Shown: piece after piece, positions 27,947 through 36,207 of the stretch | Layout of the letters: each line of letters opens with the position of its first letter | Position numbering within the stretch: the stretch's first letter is position 1 | DNA from: Bacteroidota bacterium | GTDB lineage: Bacteria > Bacteroidota > Bacteroidia > Chitinophagales > Chitinophagaceae | Direction: 5' to 3' | Length of the DNA stretch: 54,377 nucleotides | NCBI GenBank assembly: GCA_018268105.1 | Contig: JAFDXG010000192.1 | Location: forward strand, 1 to 54,377 | Made by a program: the position numbers and the translations under genes | Notes under the pieces: model-generated | What the model was told of the DNA's origin: nothing | The model's input: only the letters and a program-made list of their open reading frames with translations | Databases searched by the model: none

Positions 27947-28147
27947 GCCACGAATGCATGAATGCGCCTGTGGTGCGATTGTGCATTCGTGTAATTGTAC
28001 GTTGTAACTAAAAACTGCAAACATTTTGAAAAAATTCTTACCAAACCTTTGCGGCAATGATATTGTCAGCTCAAATCCTATATAAAAAACACAGAATTCT
28101 CAGGGAATGATTTACGAATCTTCACTAAATATTCATGCATTCGTGGC
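27947..28147. repeat. Intergenic GCCAC(G/A)AAT repeat copies in inverted arrangement
   Basis: The 522-base gap 27890-28411 has no supported gene. Inside it, a 17-base word at 27947-27963 is exactly matched in inverted orientation at 28131-28147, and a third partial inverted copy (CATTCGTGTAATT) lies near 27983-27995. A related word with 15 of 18 matching bases recurs at 44593-44610. This looks like a short interspersed repeat that scatters in intergenic DNA. Whether it forms RNA structure or is a relic of a small mobile element cannot be told from one window. Confidence 0.55.
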
Positions 28148-28330
28148 TTTGTTGTATTAGTACAATCTGTTCTTATTCAAACTGATGGAATCAGCAGGAA
28201 TCTCCCCTTCTTCCGAAATACATGCAGTGCCGCTTGTTATTCTATAGTCTCTATATACATTTTGTGAAATCTGAAACGAAAAGCAGGAAATATTCTGATG
28301 AATTTCTGCGACTCAGAAAGAAGAAGAGAT

Positions 28331-28363
28331 AAAAAAAATCCATTCCGAAGAGTCGGAACGGAT
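28331..28363 (-). terminator. Intrinsic terminator of nrdJ
   Basis: Read on the minus strand, ATCCGTTCCGA and TCGGAATGGAT (plus 28353-28363 and 28338-28348) pair over 11 bases with one mismatch around a 4-base loop. Eight T residues follow (complement of 28331-28338). It lies 49 bases beyond the nrdJ stop at 28412. Confidence 0.8.
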
Positions 28364-28411
28364 TTGTGTAGGTTTATAATTCCTAACCGTCCTAATTGAA
28401 ATAATATTTGT

Positions 28412-31400
28412 TTAACTGCAACCCATACTGTTGCCGCAATTCAGGCATTTATAGCAGGTGCCGCTTCTTACTGTTATATGTCCGCAGGTATTACATGCAG
28501 GTGCATCGCTTTGCATACTTTTCAAATGCTCACTTACTACATTTAAACTTGTTGCAGAAGGCAGCTTCGAAGCTTTGGGAGACTGACCGGCAGAGTGAAG
28601 GTTAGTACCTGTTGGGCCTATTACCCTTACATCACTCAACGCGGGTTTAGGTGCATACTCCAAACCAGTAGGAACGTCATCCCAATCATCATTCCCCAGG
28701 TTGTTAACTTCAGGTTTATCCAGCACATGTACCAGGTCTGTTCTGCCCAGGTATTCGTAAGCCAGGCAGCGGAATACAAAATCAACTATGGAAGTAGTAG
28801 ACTTGATATTCGGATGATCTACCATGCCGGCAGGCTCAAACTTGGTAAATACGAATTTTTCTACAAACTCTTCTAAGGGTACACCGTATTGCAAACCAAC
28901 CGAAACAGATATAGCAAAACAGTTCATCAGGCTACGCAGGGTAGATCCTTCTTTTGCCAGATCTATAAATATTTCACCCAAAGTGCCATCGCCATATTCT
29001 CCGGTTCTTAAGAAAAGTGCCTGCCCGTTGATTTTAGCTTTTTGGGTAAATCCCCTGCGTTTGGCAGGCAATTGCTTTCTTTCCACAATTCTCGACAACT
29101 GACGTTTCAGCTTGGTATCTGTTGATTCCTGCATGCGTTTGTGCAGTTCTTCCAGTAGTTCGTCAACAGTAAGTTTACTCATGTCAATCAACTGTGCCGT
29201 CTGTGGGGTAGTTTCTTCACTTGAAGCTTCTTTTTCTTTGGTTTTTTTGGTATCGCTCTTATTGCTTAATGGCTGACTCAGTTTGGAGCCGTCACGATAA
29301 AGCGCACAGGCTTTCAAGCCTTGTTCCCAACTCAGCATATAACAATCACTGATTTCTTCTACTGTAGCTTCATGCGGAAGATTGATGGTTTTGGAGATAG
29401 CACCGCTTATAAATGGTTGAGCGGCTCCCATCATACGGATATGTCCGTGAGGATGAATAAAACGCTGACCTTTCTTACCACATTTATTAGCACAATCAAA
29501 TACCGCATAGTGCTCTTTTTTCAGATATGGGGCACCCTCAATAGTCATCGAGCCACAGATATAATCGTTAGCAGCTTCTATTTGCTCGGGTGTATAACCA
29601 AGCGCTTCAAGTAGGTTGAAGTTCCAGTCGTTGTATTCTTCAGGAGTGAAACCCAGTCTTTCAAGGCAGGGTTCGCCGAGAGTGAATTTGTTGAAAACAA
29701 AACCAATTTCAAAAGCTGAAGCTAATGCATTATCAAGTTTTTTAATTTCATCTGAAATAAATCCTTTTTCACTAAGACTTTGCAGGTTGACGAATGGTGC
29801 GCCTTCAAAACTGGCCGAGCCTACTGCATATTTTATTATTGCATCAATTTCTTTATCAGCATATTTCAGGTTTCTAAGTGCTTGCGGAACAGACTGGTTG
29901 ATAATTTTGAAATATCCACCACCACTAAGCTTTTTGAATTTAACCAGGGCAAAATCAGGTTCTACACCAGTGGTATCACAGTCCATCACCAATCCAATGG
30001 TGCCGGTTGGAGCAATGACAGTAGCCTGAGCATTACGGTAACCAAACTTTTCTCCCAGTTCTACGGCTTCGTCCCATGCATTGCATGCGGCTTTAAGCAG
30101 GTAGTCGGGACAATATTTGGCATGAATACCCTGTGGTTTTATACTCAGCTGTTCATATTCGTCAGCATCGTAGGCGGCAAGACGGTGATTGCGCATAACT
30201 CGCATCATATCTTCCCTGTTTTCTCCAAATCTTGCGAAAGGTCCAAGGTGAGAAGCTATTTCTGCAGAAGTTTTATATGCTATTCCCGTCATGATAGCAG
30301 TAATAGCACCAGCAATAGCCCTTGCTTCTTCGCTGTCGTAGGGAATACCACTTACCATTAACATAGAACCTAGATTAGCATAGCCAAGCCCCAATGTGCG
30401 GTAGTCGTAAGAAAGCTGCGCTACCTCTTTTGAGGGGAACTGTGCCATGAGTACTGATATTTCAAGTACTGTAGTCCAGAGGCGCACTGTGTATTCAAAT
30501 CCTTTTACATCAAATACATTATTGTCTTCGTTAAAGAATTTGCGCAGGTTAACTGAAGCCAGGTTGCAGGCGGTATTGTCGAGGAACATATACTCACTGC
30601 AGGGGTTGGAGGCCCGGATACGTCCACCTTTGGGGCTGGTATGCCATTCATTAATGGTGGTATCGTATTGGGTACCCGGGTCTGCACAACGCCACGCTGC
30701 GTAAGCAATCTGGTTCCACACCTCCCTGGAAGGAATTTTTTTCATTACTTTTCCATCGGCGCGGGCTTTAAGCTCCCAATCCTCATTATGTTGTAGTTTT
30801 TCAAAAAACGAATTTGGTATACGCACAGAGTTGTTGGAGTTCTGTCCACTTACGGTTTTGTAGGCCTCACCTTCATAATCTGAAGCATAGCCGGCATTAA
30901 TAAGGGCTGCTACCTTGTTTTCTTCTTCTACTTTCCAGTTGATGAAACTCATTATTTCGGGGTGGTCAAGGTCGAGGCATACCATTTTGGCGGCACGCCT
31001 TGTAGTACCTCCACTCTTGATGGCGCCTGCTGCTCTGTCGCCGATCTTTAAAAAACTCATCAGTCCCGATGAAGTGCCGCCACCACTCAGTTTTTCTCCT
31101 TCTCCGCGTATATTGGAATAATTAGTGCCTACCCCGCTACCATATTTAAAAATGCGAGCTTCCCTTACCCACAAATCCATAATACCGCCATCGTTAACAA
31201 GGTCGTCTTCCACACTCAATATAAAACATGCATGTGGCTGCGGGCGTTCGTAAGCCGAGGTAGATTTTTTCAAAATATTGTCGGCAGGATCAACATAATA
31301 ATGCCCCTGTGGTTTGCCGGTAATGCCGTAGCTTTCATGCAAACCGGTATTAAACCATTGTGGGCTATTCGGTACACAAGCCTGGTTGAGTATACAATAC

Positions 31401-31765
31401 ACCAGCTCTTCATAAAAGATTTGAGCGTCAGCCTTCGAAGCGAAATAGTCATAACGCTCACCCCATACCCTCCAGCAGTTAGCCATTCGATGTGCTACCT
31501 GTTTTACAGAAGTTTCCCTGCCTGTGGAACCGTCAGGCTGTGGTACACCGGCTTTACGAAAATATTTTTGAGCAAGAATATCCGTTGCAATCTGGCTCCA
31601 CTGTTTCGGAACTTCTACATTTTTCATTTCAAATACAATCTCGCCGTTGGGGTTTCGGATCACAGAAGTACGATAGTCATACTCAAACTGGTCAAACACA
31701 TTAATGTCGTCGCGTGTAAAGAGACGACGGTACTTCAAGCCTCCGCTTTTATTTTTTTTATTCAT
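28412..31765 (-). CDS. nrdJ: Vitamin B12-dependent ribonucleotide reductase (class II)
   Basis: NrdJ uses adenosylcobalamin to make deoxyribonucleotides from ribonucleotides with or without oxygen. The 1117-residue protein has an N-terminal ATP-cone-free region, the barrel with NPCSEYMFLDNTACNLASVNL near residue 385 (substrate-binding Cys and Asn), and the radical-loop region APTGTIGLVMDCDTTGVEP near residue 590. A long C-terminal extension closes with a four-cysteine zinc ribbon (CNTCGH, then CYKCLNCGNSMGCS) bearing the redox-active cysteines. The length suits the large NrdJ form. It stands alone, with its own terminator and a candidate NrdR-box dyad upstream. No cobalamin riboswitch is visible in its leader. 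Confidence 0.95.
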   Translation of the reverse strand: MNKKNKSGGLKYRRLFTRDDINVFDQFEYDYRTSVIRNPNGEIVFEMKNVEVPKQWSQIATDILAQKYFRKAGVPQPDGSTGRETSVKQVAHRMANCWRVWGERYDYFASKADAQIFYEELVYCILNQACVPNSPQWFNTGLHESYGITGKPQGHYYVDPADNILKKSTSAYERPQPHACFILSVEDDLVNDGGIMDLWVREARIFKYGSGVGTNYSNIRGEGEKLSGGGTSSGLMSFLKIGDRAAGAIKSGGTTRRAAKMVCLDLDHPEIMSFINWKVEEENKVAALINAGYASDYEGEAYKTVSGQNSNNSVRIPNSFFEKLQHNEDWELKARADGKVMKKIPSREVWNQIAYAAWRCADPGTQYDTTINEWHTSPKGGRIRASNPCSEYMFLDNTACNLASVNLRKFFNEDNNVFDVKGFEYTVRLWTTVLEISVLMAQFPSKEVAQLSYDYRTLGLGYANLGSMLMVSGIPYDSEEARAIAGAITAIMTGIAYKTSAEIASHLGPFARFGENREDMMRVMRNHRLAAYDADEYEQLSIKPQGIHAKYCPDYLLKAACNAWDEAVELGEKFGYRNAQATVIAPTGTIGLVMDCDTTGVEPDFALVKFKKLSGGGYFKIINQSVPQALRNLKYADKEIDAIIKYAVGSASFEGAPFVNLQSLSEKGFISDEIKKLDNALASAFEIGFVFNKFTLGEPCLERLGFTPEEYNDWNFNLLEALGYTPEQIEAANDYICGSMTIEGAPYLKKEHYAVFDCANKCGKKGQRFIHPHGHIRMMGAAQPFISGAISKTINLPHEATVEEISDCYMLSWEQGLKACALYRDGSKLSQPLSNKSDTKKTKEKEASSEETTPQTAQLIDMSKLTVDELLEELHKRMQESTDTKLKRQLSRIVERKQLPAKRRGFTQKAKINGQALFLRTGEYGDGTLGEIFIDLAKEGSTLRSLMNCFAISVSVGLQYGVPLEEFVEKFVFTKFEPAGMVDHPNIKSTTSIVDFVFRCLAYEYLGRTDLVHVLDKPEVNNLGNDDWDDVPTGLEYAPKPALSDVRVIGPTGTNLHSAGQSPKASKLPSATSLNVVSEHLKSMQSDAPACNTCGHITVRSGTCYKCLNCGNSMGCS

Positions 31766-32104
31766 AACAGCAAAATGTTTATTTCTGAAACTGCCGGTTA
31801 AATTAAGTTATCATTTGATCATGCAGATGACGAAAATATCAGGCTTAATCCGTTTGCCAAACCTTTAAATATTAACAGGATGTGGAAAAGTGGTAAAGAC
31901 ACAATACTACAGTGTATTAGCTCTTTTTTACACATTGTCGTGATAAAAAAATTTGGATATACAATGGTTTTTTTCTAAATCTTATAGTATCTAAGTAGTT
32001 TCCCTGATAATCGTGTTATTTTTACGAAGTTCGGTAGAATTAAAAACAGTTGTAACAAAAACTTTTTTGCATTTTTGTATATAAAGGAATCAATAACTTA
32101 GAGA
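31766..32104. promoter_or_regulatory. Divergent nrdJ / GGGP-synthase intergenic region with NrdR-box-like dyad
   Basis: This 339-base gap contains ACACAATA-C-TACAGTGT at 31899-31915, which matches the palindromic NrdR box (ACACwATATATwGTGT) except for one inserted base and one substitution. A weaker ACACATTGTCGTGAT starts at 31930, exactly 31 bases further on; tandem NrdR boxes are typically spaced 31-32 bases centre to centre. The second box matches poorly (about 9 of 16), so only the first is convincing by sequence. No clean TAnnTTTG promoter was found for either gene. No cobalamin riboswitch core was recognised. Confidence 0.35.
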
Positions 32105-32860
32105 ATGACCAATCGAATATACCAGGGGATAGTTACAAAAAAGAAAGAAGGTAAAAAGTCTTTGGCGGTGCTTATTGACCCCGATAAGGTTGATGAGCAG
32201 AAGATAAGCGAGTTGATGATACTTACTAATGAAGCTAAAGTGGATTATTTACTGGTCGGCGGGAGTCTTGTAATTTCCAATCACCTCGATGAAGTGGTAA
32301 GTCAAATAAAGCGGGGAAGCAATATTCCCGTTATTTTATTTCCGGGTTCTCCATCTCAGGTTACTCCTTATGCAGATGCCCTTCTATATTTGTCTTTGAT
32401 TTCGGGACGTAATCCTGAATTGCTGATCGGGCAACATGTTATTTCTGCTCCTGTAGTTAAGCAAAGCAGGCTCGAAATCATTTCCACAGGATATATGGTT
32501 ATTGATGGCGGGGCGCCTACTACGGTTTCATATATCAGTAATGCCGCACCTATACCTTCGGATAAAAATGAAATTGCGATGTGCACAGCAATGGCAGGGG
32601 AAATGCTTGGGATGAAACTTATATATATGGATGCAGGCAGCGGCGCCCGCAGGGCTGTTTCTGAAAATATGATTGAAAAAGTTGCCGGGGTAATTGAAAC
32701 TCCGCTGGTAGTAGGGGGGGGGGTAACTGATCCTGAAAAAGCCTATCGCAATTGTAAAGCCGGCGCAGACCTCATTGTCGTGGGAAATGCTATAGAAAAA
32801 GACCCTTCTCTCATCCGCGAGATGAGCGCTGCGGTACACAGCCTGCAGGTATATCAGTAA
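32105..32860 (+). CDS. Geranylgeranylglyceryl/heptaprenylglyceryl phosphate synthase family protein
   Basis: The 251-residue TIM-barrel protein belongs to the GGGP synthase/PcrB family, which joins a polyprenyl diphosphate to sn-glycerol-1-phosphate in an ether bond. Phosphate-binding and substrate residues expected of the family are visible: LIDPDK near residue 23, LVGGS near 52, PVILFPGSPSQ near 78, MDAGSGARRAV near 178, and VVGGGVTDPEKA with IVVGNAIEKDP near 200-230. This is the ether-lipid chemistry of Archaea, but homologues are known in Bacteroidota, where the biological product is unclear. No gene for glycerol-1-phosphate dehydrogenase or later lipid steps adjoins it. Confidence 0.88.
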   Translation: MTNRIYQGIVTKKKEGKKSLAVLIDPDKVDEQKISELMILTNEAKVDYLLVGGSLVISNHLDEVVSQIKRGSNIPVILFPGSPSQVTPYADALLYLSLISGRNPELLIGQHVISAPVVKQSRLEIISTGYMVIDGGAPTTVSYISNAAPIPSDKNEIAMCTAMAGEMLGMKLIYMDAGSGARRAVSENMIEKVAGVIETPLVVGGGVTDPEKAYRNCKAGADLIVVGNAIEKDPSLIREMSAAVHSLQVYQ

Positions 32861-32975
32861 TTTTGCGCTTGATTATTAAATTTTCACATAAAAAATAGTA
32901 CTGCAACTGAAAAATGTACTTTCTTTGCATCGTCAAAAATTTTATTAAAAGCCCAAGCTTTATATTTAACTGAAA

Positions 32976-33107
32976 ATGAATAAAAATCTCACCACAGTAC
33001 TCGCTGATGTGCCTGTAGTATCAGGTACTATATTGCGTGGGGTTTTTCCTGTTCTGCCTGGAGCAGTTTTTTTCTGCCCTCAAACCCCCTTCAGGGTACG
33101 ACGTTGA
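32976..33107 (+). CDS. Short ORF in the leader of the arginine operon
   Basis: A 43-residue reading frame begins at ATG 32976 (MNKNLTTVLADVPVV) and ends with an Arg-rich FRVRR just before its stop. It lies in the 372-base gap before the arginine operon. A terminator-like hairpin (33049-33073) falls inside it, upstream of the terminal Arg codons. It may be a leader peptide, but the geometry differs from classic attenuation and no homologue is recognised; a chance ORF is quite possible. Confidence 0.2.
   Translation: MNKNLTTVLADVPVVSGTILRGVFPVLPGAVFFCPQTPFRVRR
33049..33073 (+). terminator. Terminator-like hairpin in the arginine operon leader
   Basis: CTGTTC (33049-33054) pairs with GAGCAG (33061-33066), including one G-U pair, around a six-base loop and is followed directly by seven T residues (33067-33073). 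It sits about 160 bases before the first gene of the arginine operon and could terminate transcription early, or end the upstream GGGP-synthase transcript. The short stem makes it a modest candidate. Confidence 0.4.
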
Positions 33108-33121
33108 TACCTCAAAACATA

Positions 33122-33217
33122 ATGCACACTTCGAAAAATGAAGTAAAAGTTGCCTTGGCCGGTGCTGCCATCATATCGGTGCTTTTGCAATGCTTTAATC
33201 TACATGATGATTATTAA
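33122..33217 (+). CDS. Possible 31-residue small membrane protein
   Basis: A short frame from ATG 33122 to the stop at 33217 encodes a peptide with a charged start (MHTSKNEVKVALAG), one hydrophobic stretch (ALAGAAIISVLLQCF) and an acidic end. It stops 15 bases before the GNAT gene. The same frame is open without a start codon back to 33008, so it could be a remnant of something longer. It is listed as possible only. Confidence 0.2.
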   Translation: MHTSKNEVKVALAGAAIISVLLQCFNLHDDY

Positions 33218-33232
33218 GTCTTAAAAAAGAAA

Positions 33233-33949
33233 ATGAAAACCCAGGAACAATTTCAGGTATTGGTTGCCAACGAGAGTCACCTCAGTTTTGCTCAAATCAT
33301 TTGCGACGAGATGGCCTCTTCTGCAAAAGCCAGAGGAACTGGTATTGCCAAAAGAAGCCCTGAATATATTCAGCAAAAAATAAATGAAGGCAAGGCGGTA
33401 ATAGCGTTTAGTAAAGATGGGATATGGGCAGGATTTTGCTATATTGAAACCTGGAGTCATGGCCAGTATGTGGCTAATTCCGGACTGATTGTCGCCCCGG
33501 CTTTCCGGAAAGGCGGACTGGCAAGGGCAATTAAAGGAAAAATATTTGAACTGAGCAGGAAACTATATCCCGAAGCTAAGATATTCGGGCTGACTACCGG
33601 ACTCGCAGTAATGAAGATCAATTCAGAATTGGGTTATGAACCGGTAACCTATTCCGAGCTTACACAGGATGAGGCTTTTTGGGCTGGCTGTAAAAGCTGT
33701 GTTAATTACGACATCCTGATGAGCAAGGAACGTAAAAACTGTTTATGTACCGCTATGCTATACGATCCCAAAGATCATTATACACCTGAAGAAACTAAAA
33801 AGGATTTTCAACAGCATTCTAAACTTTATGAGCGGTTTATGCGCATAAAAAAATGGAAGCTGTTGCAACCGTTTCTGAAAAAAGAAAAGGACGAAAATTC
33901 TAAGAGAAAAGGTCTTGCAGGAATTTTCAGCTTTCTTTTCAGCCTGTGA
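33233..33949 (+). CDS. GNAT N-acyltransferase, candidate glutamate N-acyltransferase of the arginine operon
   Basis: This 238-residue GNAT protein opens the arginine operon. The acyl-CoA-binding motif A is VAPAFRKGGLARAIKGK at residues 87-103. Four cysteines after the domain (Cys153, Cys156, Cys170, Cys172) in the frame GCKSCVNYD and NCLCTAMLYDP suggest a metal-binding knuckle, an uncommon addition to GNAT folds. The tail is Lys-rich. No argA or argJ is present in the window, and all other acyl-pathway steps to citrulline are encoded downstream, so this protein is the best candidate for N-acylation of glutamate with acetyl- or succinyl-CoA. That role is inferred from position. argG starts 46 bases downstream. 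Confidence 0.75.
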   Translation: MKTQEQFQVLVANESHLSFAQIICDEMASSAKARGTGIAKRSPEYIQQKINEGKAVIAFSKDGIWAGFCYIETWSHGQYVANSGLIVAPAFRKGGLARAIKGKIFELSRKLYPEAKIFGLTTGLAVMKINSELGYEPVTYSELTQDEAFWAGCKSCVNYDILMSKERKNCLCTAMLYDPKDHYTPEETKKDFQQHSKLYERFMRIKKWKLLQPFLKKEKDENSKRKGLAGIFSFLFSL

Positions 33950-33995
33950 TTTTCATTAACTATATTTTTTGTATTTCAAATAAATCAGAACGGAC

Positions 33996-35195
33996 ATGAA
34001 AAAAATAGTACTTGGATTCAGCGGAGGATTAGATACTTCTTTTTGTGTAAAATATTTAACTGACGACAAGGGGTATGAGGTACACTCAGTAATTGTAAAT
34101 ACCGGTGGATTCGATGAAAATGAGTTGAAAAAAATAGAAGCACATGCTTATACGTTGGGGGTAAAAACCCACACTACTGTAAATGCAGTGAAAACATATT
34201 ATGATACTATAATCAGGTATCTTATTTATGGCAATGTACTTAAGAACAATACTTATCCCTTGAGTGTAAGTGCAGAAAGATTGAGTCAGGCATTGCATAT
34301 AGCCGAACATGTGAAGAAACTTAATGCTGATGCCGTAGCACATGGTAGTACCGGAGCAGGTAACGACCAGGTGCGTTTTGATATGATCTTCCATATTATG
34401 ATTCCGGGAGTAGAGATTATCACACCCATCAGGGATATGAAGCTGAGCCGTGAAGCAGAAATTGAATACCTAAAGAAAAAGGGGGTGGATATGAATTTTG
34501 AAAAGGCGATGTATTCTATCAACAAAGGACTCTGGGGAACAAGTGTTGGCGGTAAAGAAACATTGTCCTCAAAGGGGATGTTGCCCGAAGAAGCATGGCC
34601 TACCCAGGTAACTGCTAAAGGCGAACAGGAAGTAAAACTAAGTTTCATAAAAGGACAACTTGTTGCCGTGGATGGTAAACAATTCGGGCATCCCGTACAG
34701 GCAATTCAATACCTGCAAAGTATTGCAGGACCCTATGGTGTTGGCCGTGATATACATGTAGGAGATACTATTATTGGTATTAAAGGCCGTGTAGGTTTTG
34801 AAGCGGCTGCACCTATGATTATTTTGAAAGCACATCATGCCCTGGAAAAACACGTGCTCACCAAATGGCAACTGAATTGGAAAGACCAGCTTGCACAATT
34901 TTACGGCAACTGGCTGCATGAAGGGCAGATACTTGACCCTGTAATGCGGGATATTGAAGCATTTCTCGAGAACTCTCAGCAAAATGTAACCGGGGATGCC
35001 TTCGTATATTTGTATCCTTATCGTTTTCAAATTTCGGGCATTTCATCACCTTATGACCTGATGAACAGCAAATTCGGGAAATACGGAGAAATGAACACAG
35101 GGTTCACCGGTGATGATGTAAGAGGGTTTAGTAAAATATTCGGGAATCAAACATCCATATATCAACTGGTAAAACAAGATGCTGCCGGTAAATAA
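33996..35195 (+). CDS. argG: Argininosuccinate synthase
   Basis: ArgG joins citrulline and aspartate with ATP to give argininosuccinate. The 399-residue protein has the PP-loop LGFSGGLDTSFCVKYL at residues 5-20, and the substrate-binding AHGSTGAGNDQVRFD near residue 115, which is diagnostic for ArgG. The C-terminal dimerisation region ends with SPYDLMNSKFGKYGE and a short tail. In this operon it precedes the steps that make its own substrate. The argC start at 35218 lies 22 bases beyond its stop. The partner argH, which would split argininosuccinate, is not found in the window. Confidence 0.97.
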   Translation: MKKIVLGFSGGLDTSFCVKYLTDDKGYEVHSVIVNTGGFDENELKKIEAHAYTLGVKTHTTVNAVKTYYDTIIRYLIYGNVLKNNTYPLSVSAERLSQALHIAEHVKKLNADAVAHGSTGAGNDQVRFDMIFHIMIPGVEIITPIRDMKLSREAEIEYLKKKGVDMNFEKAMYSINKGLWGTSVGGKETLSSKGMLPEEAWPTQVTAKGEQEVKLSFIKGQLVAVDGKQFGHPVQAIQYLQSIAGPYGVGRDIHVGDTIIGIKGRVGFEAAAPMIILKAHHALEKHVLTKWQLNWKDQLAQFYGNWLHEGQILDPVMRDIEAFLENSQQNVTGDAFVYLYPYRFQISGISSPYDLMNSKFGKYGEMNTGFTGDDVRGFSKIFGNQTSIYQLVKQDAAGK

Positions 35196-35217
35196 AAGCA
35201 ACATCATATTATTTGAC

Positions 35218-36207
35218 ATGCAAAAAATTAAAATCGGAATAATCGGTGGCGCCGGGTATACAGGCGGAGAACTGATCAGGCTGCTGATCAACCATCCTGC
35301 TACTGATATAATATTTATTCATAGCCGAAGCAATGCCGGAAAACCGGTTGAAGAGATCCATCAGGATTTGCTGGGTGAAACTTCATTAATATTCACCGAC
35401 AATCTTTCCGCATTGAGTGGCGGTGTTGATCTTTTGTTTCTTTGCCTGGGACATGGAGAATCAAAAAAATTTTTATCAGAGAATAAAGTAGCTGACACGA
35501 TAAAGATCATTGATCTTGCCAATGATTTCCGGTTAAGTAAACAATCGGTTATTGGTAACCGAAAGTTTGTGTATGGATTACCTGAGTTAAATAAAACACA
35601 GATACTAAAAGCGGATAATATTGCTAATCCCGGTTGTTTTGCCACTACCCTTCAACTTGGATTATTACCATTGGCAAAAGCTGGCTTATTGGATGAAATA
35701 TATACCACAGGTATAACAGGAAGTACCGGTGCCGGACAAAAACTTGCAACCACTTCTCATTTCAGTTGGCGTGCCAATAATATACAGGCATACAAAACAC
35801 TGACCCACCAACACCTTGGTGAAATCGGAGAATCTTTATTACAGTTGCAGCCTAAGGGAAACTTCGACCTGAGCTTTGTACCCTGGCGTGGTGATTTTAC
35901 CAGGGGTATATTTGTAAGTTCTACCGTGCATTGCGAGCTTGGGTTTGATGAGCTTACGATGATGTATACTGATTTTTATAAAGATGCCGCATTTACTTTT
36001 TTGAGCAATCAGCCTATTTTTCTAAAGCAAGTAGTGAATACCAACAAAGCTATCATTCAATTAGAGAAGGTTGGGACTAAACTGGTGATTCATTCCATTA
36101 CCGATAATTTACTGAAAGGCGCCAGTGGTCAGGCTGTACAGAATATGAACCTGATGTTTGGTCTGAATGAAACTTTGGGGTTGAAGCTGAAGGGTCCGGG
36201 GTTTTGA
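35218..36207 (+). CDS. argC: N-acetyl-gamma-glutamyl-phosphate reductase
   Basis: ArgC reduces N-acylglutamyl phosphate to the semialdehyde using NADPH. The 329-residue protein shows the nucleotide-binding GIIGGAGYTGGELIRLL at its start, the catalytic Cys140 in NPGCFATT, and the family segment GSTGAGQKLATTSHFSWRANN with the His expected near residue 200. The ORF could begin at 35179, inside argG, but ATG 35218 (MQKIKIGIIGG) is the family start. It is the third gene of the operon. The 342-base gap after it, with a repeat, is the only large interruption and may hold a second promoter. Confidence 0.95.
   Translation: MQKIKIGIIGGAGYTGGELIRLLINHPATDIIFIHSRSNAGKPVEEIHQDLLGETSLIFTDNLSALSGGVDLLFLCLGHGESKKFLSENKVADTIKIIDLANDFRLSKQSVIGNRKFVYGLPELNKTQILKADNIANPGCFATTLQLGLLPLAKAGLLDEIYTTGITGSTGAGQKLATTSHFSWRANNIQAYKTLTHQHLGEIGESLLQLQPKGNFDLSFVPWRGDFTRGIFVSSTVHCELGFDELTMMYTDFYKDAAFTFLSNQPIFLKQVVNTNKAIIQLEKVGTKLVIHSITDNLLKGASGQAVQNMNLMFGLNETLGLKLKGPGF

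Noticed and set aside
29616..30361. Long open frames of 137 and 193 residues opposite nrdJ
   Set aside because: They lie entirely antisense to a well-conserved nrdJ sequence, have no recognisable motifs and no promoter, and are typical shadows of a coding strand.
31766..31900. Cobalamin riboswitch before nrdJ
   Set aside because: The leader lacks a recognisable B12-box and the expected long structured core; only a possible NrdR dyad further upstream was kept.
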